This document shows, in pieces, positions 26,770 through 36,004 of a stretch of DNA of 64,000 nucleotides (its first letter is position 1; every line of letters starts with the position of its first letter). Position numbers and translations under genes: made by a program. Source of the DNA: Gemmatimonadota bacterium (GTDB lineage: Bacteria; Latescibacterota; UBA2968); the NCBI GenBank assembly GCA_026705765.1, contig JAPPAB010000086.1, positions 1 through 64,000 on the forward strand. The letters run 5' to 3'. The notes beneath the pieces were generated by a model that saw nothing but the letters and a program-made list of their open reading frames with translations, searched no databases and was not told the origin of the DNA.

Positions 26770-27516
26770 ATGAAGTATCGACATCTCCCCCTGATCCTCG
26801 CACTTTTCATTGCATGCAGCTATAGCGCGAGCGACGCGGGCCATCACCTGAAGAGCGAGCAAAATGCTAAAAAGATGGAGCCAAAACCAGCCATGATCGC
26901 CGACGCCAATCTGCGTGCGGTTGTTGCGGATTCCCTGAACATGGCCAGCGATGCGGTGATCACCACGGCTGACATGGCAAAATTGCGACGCCTTGTCGCC
27001 CAGAATGCAAACATCAGCGATTTGAGCGGACTCGAGCACGCGAAAAATTTGACAGTACTGAACCTCGGTGCTACGCGCGTGGAGAATAAGGTCGTCAACA
27101 GCAACGCTGTCTCCGACATCTCGGCACTTGCCGGCTTGAAAAAACTGAGAACACTAAACCTTACTCGCAATAATGTCTCCGACGTCTCGGCACTTGCTAA
27201 ATTAACCAACCTGAGATCGCTGAATCTCAATGCGAACCGCAACGTCATGGATATTTCGGCATTGTCGGGCTTGACCAAATTGAGAACGCTGAATCTCTCT
27301 GGTAACAAAGTCTCGGATATTTCGGCAGTATCGGGGATGGCTGAGTTGAAAACCCTGAACATCGCCAACAACAAAGTTGCAGATCTCGCACCGGCCGCTG
27401 GACTGGCTAACCTGGCAACACTGAATATCAGGCGCAACGCTCTGAACGAGGCATCGATGAAGACGCATATTCCCGCCTTGACAAAAAAAGGCGTTAAGGT
27501 AAATACAGACAGCTAA
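26770..27516 (+). CDS. Secreted leucine-rich-repeat protein
   Basis: A 248-residue protein with a signal peptide (LPLILALFIACSYSAS). A cap segment (IADANLRAVVADSLNM, then VITTADMAKLRRLVAQ) precedes about seven 22-residue repeats of the bacterial internalin-like type: L-x-x-L-x-x-L-N-L-x-x-N-x-V-S-D-I-S-A-L. The start at 26770 follows GGAGG closely; an upstream ATG is out of SD reach. A small hairpin (AGGCAC/GTGCCT, 26726-26742) precedes it. Such proteins bind proteins or glycans outside the cell. It is probably a single-gene unit. Confidence 0.88.
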   Translation: MKYRHLPLILALFIACSYSASDAGHHLKSEQNAKKMEPKPAMIADANLRAVVADSLNMASDAVITTADMAKLRRLVAQNANISDLSGLEHAKNLTVLNLGATRVENKVVNSNAVSDISALAGLKKLRTLNLTRNNVSDVSALAKLTNLRSLNLNANRNVMDISALSGLTKLRTLNLSGNKVSDISAVSGMAELKTLNIANNKVADLAPAAGLANLATLNIRRNALNEASMKTHIPALTKKGVKVNTDS

Positions 27517-27545
27517 ATGCCTGTAATATCTCAGGCCATACACAA

Positions 27546-27578
27546 ACGGGTTCGCTCGGTGAGGCTGGGCGAACTCGT
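27546..27578. repeat. Inverted repeat between LRR gene and heparinase-like gene
   Basis: ACGGGTTCGC (27546-27555) pairs with GCGAACTCGT (27569-27578), with one G-T pair. It has no strong T tract, so it may be a weak terminator or an mRNA-end hairpin. Confidence 0.4.
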
Positions 27579-27596
27579 TGTCGTTAAAAGGACATC

Positions 27597-29414
27597 ATGA
27601 AATCAATCGCGATAATAATCATTCTCATGTTGAGTATCCAAACACACACAGAAGCATTCACACCCCCAAATCGAGACCGGATCCTAACGACCCTGAAATC
27701 CGGCCACCCGCGTCTGATGATAGATGCAAACATCCTCTCGCGCATCAAAGAGCAAATCGATCGAGATACGATCGCCGCCAAAATCTACCGCCGGGTCAAG
27801 CGAGAAACCCGGGAAATACTCGCGCAAAAACCATCGAAATACAGCATCCCGGACGGAAGGCGCCTGCTCTCCACCAGCCGTCGCGTCAAAGAGCGCGTAA
27901 GGCACCTCGCCTTTATCTATCTCATGGAAGGCGGAAAACCCTACTTAGATCGCGCCTGGGCCGAACTCGAAGCCGCGGCGCAATTCAAAGACTGGAACCC
28001 CAATCACTTTCTCGACACCGCAGAAATGACCTATGCCTTTGCCGTTGGATACGACTGGTTATACGACCATTGGACAGAAGACCAGCGTCACATCCTTCGC
28101 AACGCCATCGTTGAAAAGGGGCTCAAACCCGGCTTAAAAGGCTATCGCGAAAACGCCTGGTGGACGCGCAGTCACAACAACTGGAACCAGGTCTGCAACG
28201 GTGGGCTTGGCATGGGCGCGCTCGTCATAGCCGATAAAGAACCAGAACTCGCCAGCGAAATTCTCCACGAAGGCATCAAAGGCATTCCCCTATCGATGAA
28301 TTTTTACGCCCCGGATGGCGCGGGTATCGAAGGCGTGACCTATTGGGATTATGGTGCGCGTTACAATGTGCTCTTTTTGTCCAGCCTGTTCAGCGCACTC
28401 GGCACGGATTTCGATCTCACGGCTATACCCGGGTTCAAAGAGAGCGGAGATTATCAAATTTATATTTCGGGAGCAGATCGCTACAGCTTTGACTTTGCCG
28501 ATTGCGGGTTGCGGCGGGTGAGTTCTCCCATGCACTTCTGGATGGGCAAGCACTACGACATACAACACTACAGTTGGTTTCGCTACGATACGCTCAGACA
28601 ATACGGCAGGGGAACAGTGCTCGATTTGCTGTGGTTCGACGACCGCGCAAAAGACTTCGACCCGAGCACCCTCCCCCTCGACAAACACTTTCGCAAAGCC
28701 GATGTCGCCACCCTGCGTTCTTCCTGGACCGATCCCCATGCCCTCGTCCTTGGCATTCAGGCCGGCGGTAATTACAACCTTGGCATGCACCGGCACCTCG
28801 ATCAGGGCACGTTCATCCTCGAAGCACTTGGCGAGCGATGGGCTATCGACTCGGGCACAGAACGCGAAACCTATCAAAGACATCGCAACAAACGCCAACG
28901 GTGGGAATTTTATCGCATCCGCGCCGAAGGCCACAACACCCTCGTCTTCAACCCCGGCAATGGTCCGGACCAGAATCCCAAAGCCGAATGCCCCATCACG
29001 ACCTTTAACGCTGCGCCCAATCATGCGACTGCTGTTCTCGACCTCACCGATGTTTATGCCGATAATGTGACACACGCGCAGCGCACCTTTGAGATAATAG
29101 ACCGAAATCACGTCGTAATCACCGACGACATCGAAGCCAAATCCCCTTCTGAACTCTGGTGGTTCATGCACGCGAGAGCCAGTATCAAACTCGACGGTCA
29201 AACCGCCCTTCTAACGCGCAGAGGCAAACATCTCAAAGCGGAAATTTTATCGCCATCCGACGCCGTATTCACAGTCCTCGCCGCAACTCCTTTGCCCACC
29301 TCCCCCACTCCCGAACAGGCCGATAACAAGGGCCGCAGAAAACTGGCGATTCACTTCACAGACGTCACAAACCTGCAGATTAAAGTAAAACTCTCGCCAG
29401 AGGTAAGCCCATAA
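27597..29414 (+). CDS. Secreted heparinase II/III-like polysaccharide lyase
   Basis: A 605-residue exported protein: signal peptide MKSIAIIIILMLSIQTHTEA, then an alpha/alpha-toroid N-terminal domain (GHPRLMIDANILSRIKEQ; WTRSHNNWNQVCNGG at about 183-197) and a C-terminal antiparallel beta-sandwich (LGMHRHLDQGTFILEALGERWAID). The Asn-rich WNQVC and the His/Tyr in the HRHLDQG region are where PL12, PL15 or PL17 enzymes keep active-site residues. Elimination on a uronic-acid-containing glycan is likely; whether it is heparin-, alginate- or ulvan-like cannot be told. Confidence 0.85.
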   Translation: MKSIAIIIILMLSIQTHTEAFTPPNRDRILTTLKSGHPRLMIDANILSRIKEQIDRDTIAAKIYRRVKRETREILAQKPSKYSIPDGRRLLSTSRRVKERVRHLAFIYLMEGGKPYLDRAWAELEAAAQFKDWNPNHFLDTAEMTYAFAVGYDWLYDHWTEDQRHILRNAIVEKGLKPGLKGYRENAWWTRSHNNWNQVCNGGLGMGALVIADKEPELASEILHEGIKGIPLSMNFYAPDGAGIEGVTYWDYGARYNVLFLSSLFSALGTDFDLTAIPGFKESGDYQIYISGADRYSFDFADCGLRRVSSPMHFWMGKHYDIQHYSWFRYDTLRQYGRGTVLDLLWFDDRAKDFDPSTLPLDKHFRKADVATLRSSWTDPHALVLGIQAGGNYNLGMHRHLDQGTFILEALGERWAIDSGTERETYQRHRNKRQRWEFYRIRAEGHNTLVFNPGNGPDQNPKAECPITTFNAAPNHATAVLDLTDVYADNVTHAQRTFEIIDRNHVVITDDIEAKSPSELWWFMHARASIKLDGQTALLTRRGKHLKAEILSPSDAVFTVLAATPLPTSPTPEQADNKGRRKLAIHFTDVTNLQIKVKLSPEVSP

Positions 29415-29507
29415 ACCTGTGCTGTGTGCAACTTTGCTCTTTCCACGTTCTCGTTTCTTCCTTAAATTTCTCCTATCCTCTCCCTCCCCATAACAACTTC
29501 TCTTGCT

Positions 29508-30749
29508 ATGTCCATCAAATTTCTACACGTTGCCGATACCCATATTGGCGTTGAAAACTACGGCCGTCTCGATTCGGGTACAGGCCTTCACACGCGCTTA
29601 CAAGACTTTATCAAAAGCCTTCGATTTGCGTTTGAAGAAGCTATGAGAGAAGATGTCGATCTCGTCATCTTCGCCGGAGACGCCTATCGCTCGTGCGATC
29701 CCACGCCCACGCACCAGCGCGAATTTGCATCCCTCATTCACATGCTCAGTGCCCGCGAAATCCCCATCGTCATGATCACCGGCAACCACGATAGCCCCGT
29801 CTCTTATGGCAAAGCCTCATCCGTTGACATCTTTGGTACACTGGGCACTAAAGGCGTCCACATTGCCACTGAAGACCGCCTCATCCCCATTGACACAAAA
29901 TCTGGACCCATTCAAGTTGCCTGCTTGCCCTGGCTACACCGCAGCCGCCTGTTGACCCAGGGCCCCTATCACAACCTGTCGCAAGAAGAAGTCGTCGAAA
30001 AACTTCAAGACCTGGGTGCCCTCCTGATTGAGCGTCTGGCCGCAAAGGTCAATCCCGATATCCCCGCCGTTCTCGTAGGCCATCTCGCTGCTGCCGACGC
30101 CACCTTGTCCGGCTCTGAACAAACCGCAATAATTGGACGCGATCCCGTTTTTCTCACCAGCACACTCGCCAATCCCGCCTTTGACTACGTCGCCCTGGGT
30201 CATATCCACAAATTTCAGGATCTCAATCTCAATGCCCAACCCCCTGTCGTATATTCTGGCAGCATTGAACGCATAGATTTTGGCGAAGAACGGGAAACCA
30301 AAGGCGTCGTCCTGGTCACAATAGAGACTCGAAATACAGGGCGGACGACATCTTACAAATTTGTAAGCACGCCAGCCCGTCCCTTTTCCACGATATCGGT
30401 TGACATCGCCCCAGACCAGGACCTTACAACAGCCATACTCAAAGCCATCGACAAACACACCTTGACCGATGCCATTGTGCGCGTCATCTACGATTTGCCC
30501 GGCGATCGCACAGATACCGTTGACCTCAAAGCCATCAAAAACGCGCTCAAAGAAGCGTTCATGATCGCCAGCATTGCGCCCAAACCCAGGGCACAAAAAC
30601 ACCTGCGCAGAGCCAATATTTCAGAAGACATGGGCATAAAAGACGCGCTCCACGCATATTTGCACAATCACCCCGACCTCAAAGACATCGAAAAAGACCT
30701 TCAAAATTACGGCGCGCAACTCGAAGCAGAACTCAGAGGTGGCGAATGA
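29508..30749 (+). CDS. sbcD: SbcD/Mre11-type DNA repair nuclease subunit
   Basis: A 413-residue calcineurin-fold nuclease. Motifs in order: HVADTHIG (D10, H12), IFAGDAYRS (D58), ITGNHDSP (N93, H94), LVGHLAAAD and LGHIHKFQ, which supply the two-metal site. Together with SbcC it forms the exonuclease/hairpin-cutting complex that opens blocked DNA ends. The C-terminal capping domain is diverged and longer than in E. coli. It overlaps sbcC by four bases (ATGA), so the two are made together. There is no clear SD before ATG 29508. Confidence 0.93.
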   Translation: MSIKFLHVADTHIGVENYGRLDSGTGLHTRLQDFIKSLRFAFEEAMREDVDLVIFAGDAYRSCDPTPTHQREFASLIHMLSAREIPIVMITGNHDSPVSYGKASSVDIFGTLGTKGVHIATEDRLIPIDTKSGPIQVACLPWLHRSRLLTQGPYHNLSQEEVVEKLQDLGALLIERLAAKVNPDIPAVLVGHLAAADATLSGSEQTAIIGRDPVFLTSTLANPAFDYVALGHIHKFQDLNLNAQPPVVYSGSIERIDFGEERETKGVVLVTIETRNTGRTTSYKFVSTPARPFSTISVDIAPDQDLTTAILKAIDKHTLTDAIVRVIYDLPGDRTDTVDLKAIKNALKEAFMIASIAPKPRAQKHLRRANISEDMGIKDALHAYLHNHPDLKDIEKDLQNYGAQLEAELRGGE

Positions 30750-33700
30750 TTCCCATAAGCCTTTCCCTGCAGAACTTTCTCAGCTACGGCGAAAACGTGC
30801 CCCCACTCGATTTTTCGGGCTTTCACGTCGCCTGCATATCCGGTCGCAATGGACACGGCAAATCCGCCTTGCTCGATGCCATCACCTGGGCACTGTGGGG
30901 AGAGGCCCGCAAATCTGGCAGTGAACGCCGTCCCAACGACGGCCTGCTGCGGATTGGCGCCACTGAAATGCGGGTCGATTTTGAATTTTTTCTCGAAAAT
31001 GATCGCTATCGCATCAGCCGCAGCTTTCGCAAAACCGGCAAAAGCGCGACCACCCGCCTCGAATTTCAAATTTACTCCCCGGAAACAAACGCATACAAAA
31101 CCCTCTCGGAAGAAAGTGCTGTGCGCCAAACACAGGCCAGTATTGACACCCTGTTGCGAATGACTTATGAGACCTTTATCAACTCGGCCTTTCTCCTTCA
31201 GGGCCGCGCAGACGAATTTACGCGCTGCAAAGCGAGCCAGCGAAAAGCCCTCCTCTCAGATATTCTCGGCCTATCGCATTACGATGACCTGTCTTCCCTG
31301 GCGCGAGAACACGCACGCGAGGAGGATATAGAACTTGCAACTGCTCGCGCAAAAAAAGATGATATCGCGCAGACCATTGAAAAACGCGGCGACTTTGTAG
31401 CACAGCGCGATAGCGTCAATGCACAACTCCATGCTTGTAATAGCGAATTGGAAAGCGCGGAAAATCGCCGCGAAGAACTGCGAAAAATACGCACCCAACG
31501 CGAACGCCATGAAGCTGAGCGCGAGGCGCTGCAAAAAGAAATATCGCGCATCGAATCGGACATGAAGGAACAACAAACCGTCAGTGAAAAAGCGCAACAA
31601 GACATAGCAGCCTACCGCGAAATCCTCGGCAGACGCGCCGAAATCGCAAATGCCGCCAAAAAATATCGGGCATGTCAAAAAGAAGACGCAGACCTGCAAA
31701 CAAAACTACACACATTGAGGCCACTTGAAAAACGCGCAGGAGAACTCGATCAAAAAATTGCCGACCAGCGCCACGAAGTAGAACGCCGCCTTGGCGAATG
31801 GCAAATACGCATTGGGGATGCAGAGCGCGCATTGCGAGAAACAGAAGCACTCCTCTCCGATCGCGAGACCATTCAAGCACAACTCGAGGCATTGCACAAA
31901 GCCAGACAACAGGACCGCGAATGGGAAGAGATACGCGAAAACCGGGAGCGCGTTGAGCGCAATATCCGGGACCTCGAGCGACAAATAGACCGTGCGATTG
32001 AGAATATAAAAGTAGAGATCAACACCTATACACACCACAGACAACAAACCGATGCGCTGGTGGCCGAAATTGAAACGCGAGGAGAAACGCGGCAATCCCT
32101 CCGCACACAAGCTGAAGAAAACCAATCTCTTGAAGCAGAACGCGAAGAGATTCGCAACAGAGGCAGTGCCCTCAAAATTCAGATTGAAAACAACAGCGAA
32201 CGCCTCGACAGCCTGTGCCAGGACCGCGAAGACATCGCCCAACAACAGCAAACTTTGCAAAATGTTCAGGATGCTTCATGTCCTCTGTGCGGCAGCGAAC
32301 TCGACCAGGCCCACCGCGAAGAAGTATCGGCAAAACTCGCAAAGCAGTTGAGAGAACAACGGACGCAGATCACACAATTGGAATCGGATATTCAAAAAGC
32401 CGAAGCAGAACGCGAACAGCACAGACATCACTATCAAAAAATTAAAAACCTGCTCGCACAGCGCGAAGACATCACCCAACGCCTCGCCGAGGCCGAAGCC
32501 GCACTAAAAGAAGCCGAAAATGCCGTGCAAACCCGCGAGACATTGTCGGCCGAAATCAAAACCCTGGAAACCCAATTGCGCGAACAAACCCAGAATAGTC
32601 CGGACGCGCGCGCCCTATCCGAGGCCCGCAGTACACTTGAAAGCCTCACCTATAACCCGGCAGAACACCGCACCCTGCGCGAAAAACTCAAAACACTCGA
32701 CTCTGTCGAAGCAAAAAATGCCCAACTCCGACTCGCCGCAGAACAGCGTGAAAAAGTCCTCGAGGAATTGCCCACATTTCGAGAAAAACGCGACCTCGCA
32801 CAACAATGGCTGAACAAGGCCAAATACGCACCCAGCGAACAGGCAGAACGCGAGCAGGTACACCAGCGCATCCGCTCCCTGGGTTACAATGCCGAACACC
32901 ACCAGCACATCTCCCGGCAACTCGCCGACCTGCAAGATGCGCCAGCGCAATACGAACGCCTTCAAGTAGCCGAACGCGACCTTGAAAATGCACAAACACA
33001 GGCCAACACCGCAAAAAATCGCCTCGCAGAACTCACAGAGCGCGACGGGCAAGCGCGACAACGCCTGACAGAAATCACCGAAGCCATCAACAGCGCCGAA
33101 TCAACCCTTGAAGAAGCCAATGCTCTGGAAAACAATATTGCACAGATGCGCACCCAGCGCGACGACCTGCTCCAGCAAAATGCCGCCCTGCAATCCCAAA
33201 TTGAACACTGCGATGCACTCGGCGCAGAACAAAACGCCGTAGAGGAAAAAATCAAATCCTGCGAGCGCGAGATTCGCATCTACCGCGAACTGACCACTGC
33301 ATTTGGCAAAGACGGGATTCAGGCACTCATCATCGAACAGGCCATTCCAGAAATTGAAGAAGAAGCCAATCGCATTCTCACGCGCCTGACAGACAACCGC
33401 ACTCAAATTGCCCTGGAATCTCTGCGCGACCTCAAAACCGGGGGGACGCGCGAAACCCTCGACATTAAAATTAGCGATGAACTCGGCGAACGCAGCTACG
33501 AACTCTATTCGGGCGGAGAAGCTTTTCGCATCGACTTTTCTATTCGCATTGCCCTGTCCAAGCTCCTATCTCGCCGCACAGGCACGCGCCTGCGCACCCT
33601 GGTCATCGACGAGGGCTTTGGCACCCAGGATGCCGAGGGACTCGATCACCTCGTGGAAGCCATCCAGGCCATCAGTGGCGATTTTGAAAAAATACTGATC

Positions 33701-33796
33701 ATTACCCACGTCGAATCGCTCAAACAGGCATTTCCCGTGCGCATCGAAGTCAACAAATATCCCGATCTGGGATCGCGCTTTGAGGTACTCTACTAA
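30746..33796 (+). CDS. sbcC: SbcC/Rad50-type SMC ATPase
   Basis: A 1016-residue SMC-like ATPase. Walker A is GRNGHGKS (33-40); the Q-loop lies in a segment with FLLQGRADEF. Two long coiled coils, very rich in E, Q and R, flank a zinc hook, CPLC at about 512-515. The C-terminal half has the ABC signature LYSGGEAFR (about 920) and the Walker B LVIDEGFGTQD (about 950). It is the structural partner of SbcD in the DNA-end processing complex. The alanine racemase ATG follows its TAA immediately. Confidence 0.95.
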   Translation: MIPISLSLQNFLSYGENVPPLDFSGFHVACISGRNGHGKSALLDAITWALWGEARKSGSERRPNDGLLRIGATEMRVDFEFFLENDRYRISRSFRKTGKSATTRLEFQIYSPETNAYKTLSEESAVRQTQASIDTLLRMTYETFINSAFLLQGRADEFTRCKASQRKALLSDILGLSHYDDLSSLAREHAREEDIELATARAKKDDIAQTIEKRGDFVAQRDSVNAQLHACNSELESAENRREELRKIRTQRERHEAEREALQKEISRIESDMKEQQTVSEKAQQDIAAYREILGRRAEIANAAKKYRACQKEDADLQTKLHTLRPLEKRAGELDQKIADQRHEVERRLGEWQIRIGDAERALRETEALLSDRETIQAQLEALHKARQQDREWEEIRENRERVERNIRDLERQIDRAIENIKVEINTYTHHRQQTDALVAEIETRGETRQSLRTQAEENQSLEAEREEIRNRGSALKIQIENNSERLDSLCQDREDIAQQQQTLQNVQDASCPLCGSELDQAHREEVSAKLAKQLREQRTQITQLESDIQKAEAEREQHRHHYQKIKNLLAQREDITQRLAEAEAALKEAENAVQTRETLSAEIKTLETQLREQTQNSPDARALSEARSTLESLTYNPAEHRTLREKLKTLDSVEAKNAQLRLAAEQREKVLEELPTFREKRDLAQQWLNKAKYAPSEQAEREQVHQRIRSLGYNAEHHQHISRQLADLQDAPAQYERLQVAERDLENAQTQANTAKNRLAELTERDGQARQRLTEITEAINSAESTLEEANALENNIAQMRTQRDDLLQQNAALQSQIEHCDALGAEQNAVEEKIKSCEREIRIYRELTTAFGKDGIQALIIEQAIPEIEEEANRILTRLTDNRTQIALESLRDLKTGGTRETLDIKISDELGERSYELYSGGEAFRIDFSIRIALSKLLSRRTGTRLRTLVIDEGFGTQDAEGLDHLVEAIQAISGDFEKILIITHVESLKQAFPVRIEVNKYPDLGSRFEVLY

Positions 33797-34912
33797 ATGC
33801 CCCAACCCGACCGACCCGCATGGCTGGAAATAAATCTATCGGCCATTGCGGACAATATTTCCGCAGTCCGTCAATTCGTATCGCCAACAACGCAGGTCAT
33901 GGCCATTGTCAAAGCCAATGCCTACGGCCATGGCCTCATACCCGCCTCCAGAGCAGCCATCAAAGGCGGCGCATCTGCACTCGGCGTTGCCCTGCTGCAG
34001 GAAGGCGTTGCCCTTCGCAGCGCGGGCATCACAGCACCCGTTGTCGTACTCGCACCCACCATGCCCGAACAGGCCGACAGCATCGTTGCCCACAATCTGT
34101 CTCAAACCATCGGCCATCCCGACGCGATACCACCGCTGGAAGCCGCAGCCAAACGCCACAATACGCGCGCCCGCATACATCTCAAAGTCGATACCGGCAT
34201 GGGGCGCCTTGGTTTATTATCCGACGAGGTATTCGTCTTTGCAAAAAAAATCGACCAGAATCCCCACTTATTACTCGAAGGTATCGCAACACATGTGGCA
34301 TGGGAACGCGCAGAAGACATGGACAAAGCGCGCCACCAGATCAAGACATTTACCTCCTGCCTGTCCAAACTCACAGATATTTCTGTTTCCTGGCGCCACG
34401 CTGCCAACAGCGTCATGACCGTTCACATGCCCGAATCGCATTTTGACCTCGTGCGCGTGGGATTGCTCACCTATGGCATCCCCCCCACGCAAGGTGCAGG
34501 TGCCCTCTCGCTTTCTCCCGCGCTATCCATCAAAGCGCAGATCACACAGGTGCGAAACTTTTCTGCCGGCCAAACCCTCAGTTACGGCGGCACATACACA
34601 ATTACGCGCCCCTCTCGCATCGCCCTCGCCCCCCTCGGGTATGCCGATGGGTACAACCGTCAGATGTCCAATAAATCTCAGGTCCTCATCTGCGGAAAAC
34701 CATGCCCGGTTGTCAGCGCGATCTGCATGGACGTCATCATGATCGATGTCACCGATATACCGCCTGTTGCCGTCGGTGAAGAAGTCGTCCTGCTCGGGCA
34801 ACAGGGCGACCGCAAAATTACCGTAAACGACCTCGCCCAATGGGGAAATTATATTTCACACGAAGTCGTTTCCCTTCTCGGCGCGCGTCTTCCCCGACAT
34901 TATATTTCGTAA
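33797..34912 (+). CDS. alr: Alanine racemase
   Basis: A 371-residue fold-type III PLP enzyme that makes D-alanine for peptidoglycan. The PLP lysine is K39 in VKANAYGHG, the catalytic tyrosine is Y263 in TLSYGGTY, and IHLKVDTGMGRLG and SAICMDVIMIDVT match the conserved strands, including the site around PLP's phosphate. Its ATG abuts the sbcC stop, with no SD of its own, so translation is probably coupled. The usual start MPQPDRPAWLEINLSAI is retained. Confidence 0.95.
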   Translation: MPQPDRPAWLEINLSAIADNISAVRQFVSPTTQVMAIVKANAYGHGLIPASRAAIKGGASALGVALLQEGVALRSAGITAPVVVLAPTMPEQADSIVAHNLSQTIGHPDAIPPLEAAAKRHNTRARIHLKVDTGMGRLGLLSDEVFVFAKKIDQNPHLLLEGIATHVAWERAEDMDKARHQIKTFTSCLSKLTDISVSWRHAANSVMTVHMPESHFDLVRVGLLTYGIPPTQGAGALSLSPALSIKAQITQVRNFSAGQTLSYGGTYTITRPSRIALAPLGYADGYNRQMSNKSQVLICGKPCPVVSAICMDVIMIDVTDIPPVAVGEEVVLLGQQGDRKITVNDLAQWGNYISHEVVSLLGARLPRHYIS

Positions 34913-34922
34913 AAATTGAACA

Positions 34923-34951
34923 TTGTTTCTGTCTCCAAATCCTGTTATCTT
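34923..34951 (+). promoter_or_regulatory. Candidate promoter before DUF4837-XPB
   Basis: TTGTTT (34923-34928), 17-bp spacer, TATCTT (34946-34951), 40 bases before the DUF4837 ATG. Confidence 0.4.
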
Positions 34952-34990
34952 TATCTTTTCTCGTTCCCCTTTTCTCCCGGGTACCGTTTT

Positions 34991-36004
34991 ATGCGCCTTC
35001 TTCCATTTTTCCTGCTCCTGTGCGTCGGATGTGGCGACCACTTGCCCGAATCCCTCGGTCCCGCCCGCAAACTCATCGTACTGGCCGACTCTACCGACTG
35101 GCAGAAGCTGGAAGATCCCCTCCGCGAAATTTTTGAAACCGTTATCTATACACCTCAAGCCGAGCGCATTTATGAAATAGCATGGGGCGATGTCAATTTC
35201 CTCAAGGCACACAAACACGAACAGCGCAAAAGCCTTATGGTTATCGCGCCCCTCAATGCCAGTCATCCCACAGCGCAATTCGTCAAAGAAATACTCAGCC
35301 CCGAAGTGCAACAAACCATTTTGGATGGTCGCGCGGGTGTGACATGGAAAAAAGACGTGTGGGCGAAAGATCAAACCCTCTATATCGTATCGGGAAAAGA
35401 TATAGACACCACCATTGAAAACCTCTTTATGGAATCCGATCGCCTGTACAGCACCCTGGAAGAGGCCGTTGATCACAGCGTGCGAGAAAATGTTTACAGC
35501 TTTGGCGAACGCAAAGACGTCACCCAGGAACTCGCCGAGACCTATGGCTGGAATGTTCGCGTGCCCTTTGGCTATCGCATCCTCGAAACCTATCCCAACT
35601 TTGTCGTGCTTGCCCGGGACAACCCCAACCGCTGGCTTTCCGTCTATTGGGAAGACGATGTACACCCCGATCAACTCACCGAAGACTGGGTTATTCAAAA
35701 GCGCGACGACATCATGGGACGATGGTTTGGTGGCGACCGCATCGTCCACGGCGAAGTTGCCGTTGGACAGGTCGAATTTGCGGGCAAACTCGCCGTAGTA
35801 CTTCAGGGCCTTTGGGAAAATGAAGCCGAGTGGAAAGGCGGCCCCTTCAAAAGCTATGCTTTTGTCGATGTCGATCTCAACCGACTATTTTTCATCGACA
35901 TAGGCCTTTACTCACCCAACAAAAAAAAGGCCCCCATTTTGAGAAGAGTGGATCTCGTCGCCAAATCTTTCACCATTCACCACGCGTTTTTTCAAGACAA
36001 ATGA
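34991..36004 (+). CDS. DUF4837 family lipoprotein
   Basis: A 337-residue protein with a lipoprotein-type signal, MRLLPFFLLLCVGCG, and C14 as likely lipidated cysteine; the -3 position is Cys instead of Leu. DUF4837 is recognised from LIVLADSTDWQKLEDPL and the repeated FGERKD, DDIMGRWF and Y/W-rich blocks. Function is unknown; in Bacteroidetes these are outer-membrane or periplasmic lipoproteins. The Met at 34991 was chosen because the upstream 25 residues lack a signal. Its stop overlaps the XPB ATG by four bases. Confidence 0.82.
   Translation: MRLLPFFLLLCVGCGDHLPESLGPARKLIVLADSTDWQKLEDPLREIFETVIYTPQAERIYEIAWGDVNFLKAHKHEQRKSLMVIAPLNASHPTAQFVKEILSPEVQQTILDGRAGVTWKKDVWAKDQTLYIVSGKDIDTTIENLFMESDRLYSTLEEAVDHSVRENVYSFGERKDVTQELAETYGWNVRVPFGYRILETYPNFVVLARDNPNRWLSVYWEDDVHPDQLTEDWVIQKRDDIMGRWFGGDRIVHGEVAVGQVEFAGKLAVVLQGLWENEAEWKGGPFKSYAFVDVDLNRLFFIDIGLYSPNKKKAPILRRVDLVAKSFTIHHAFFQDK

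Noticed and set aside
28290-29201. Long minus-strand frame opposite the secreted heparinase-like gene
   Set aside because: It is a composition effect of the coding strand; no start signal or family match.
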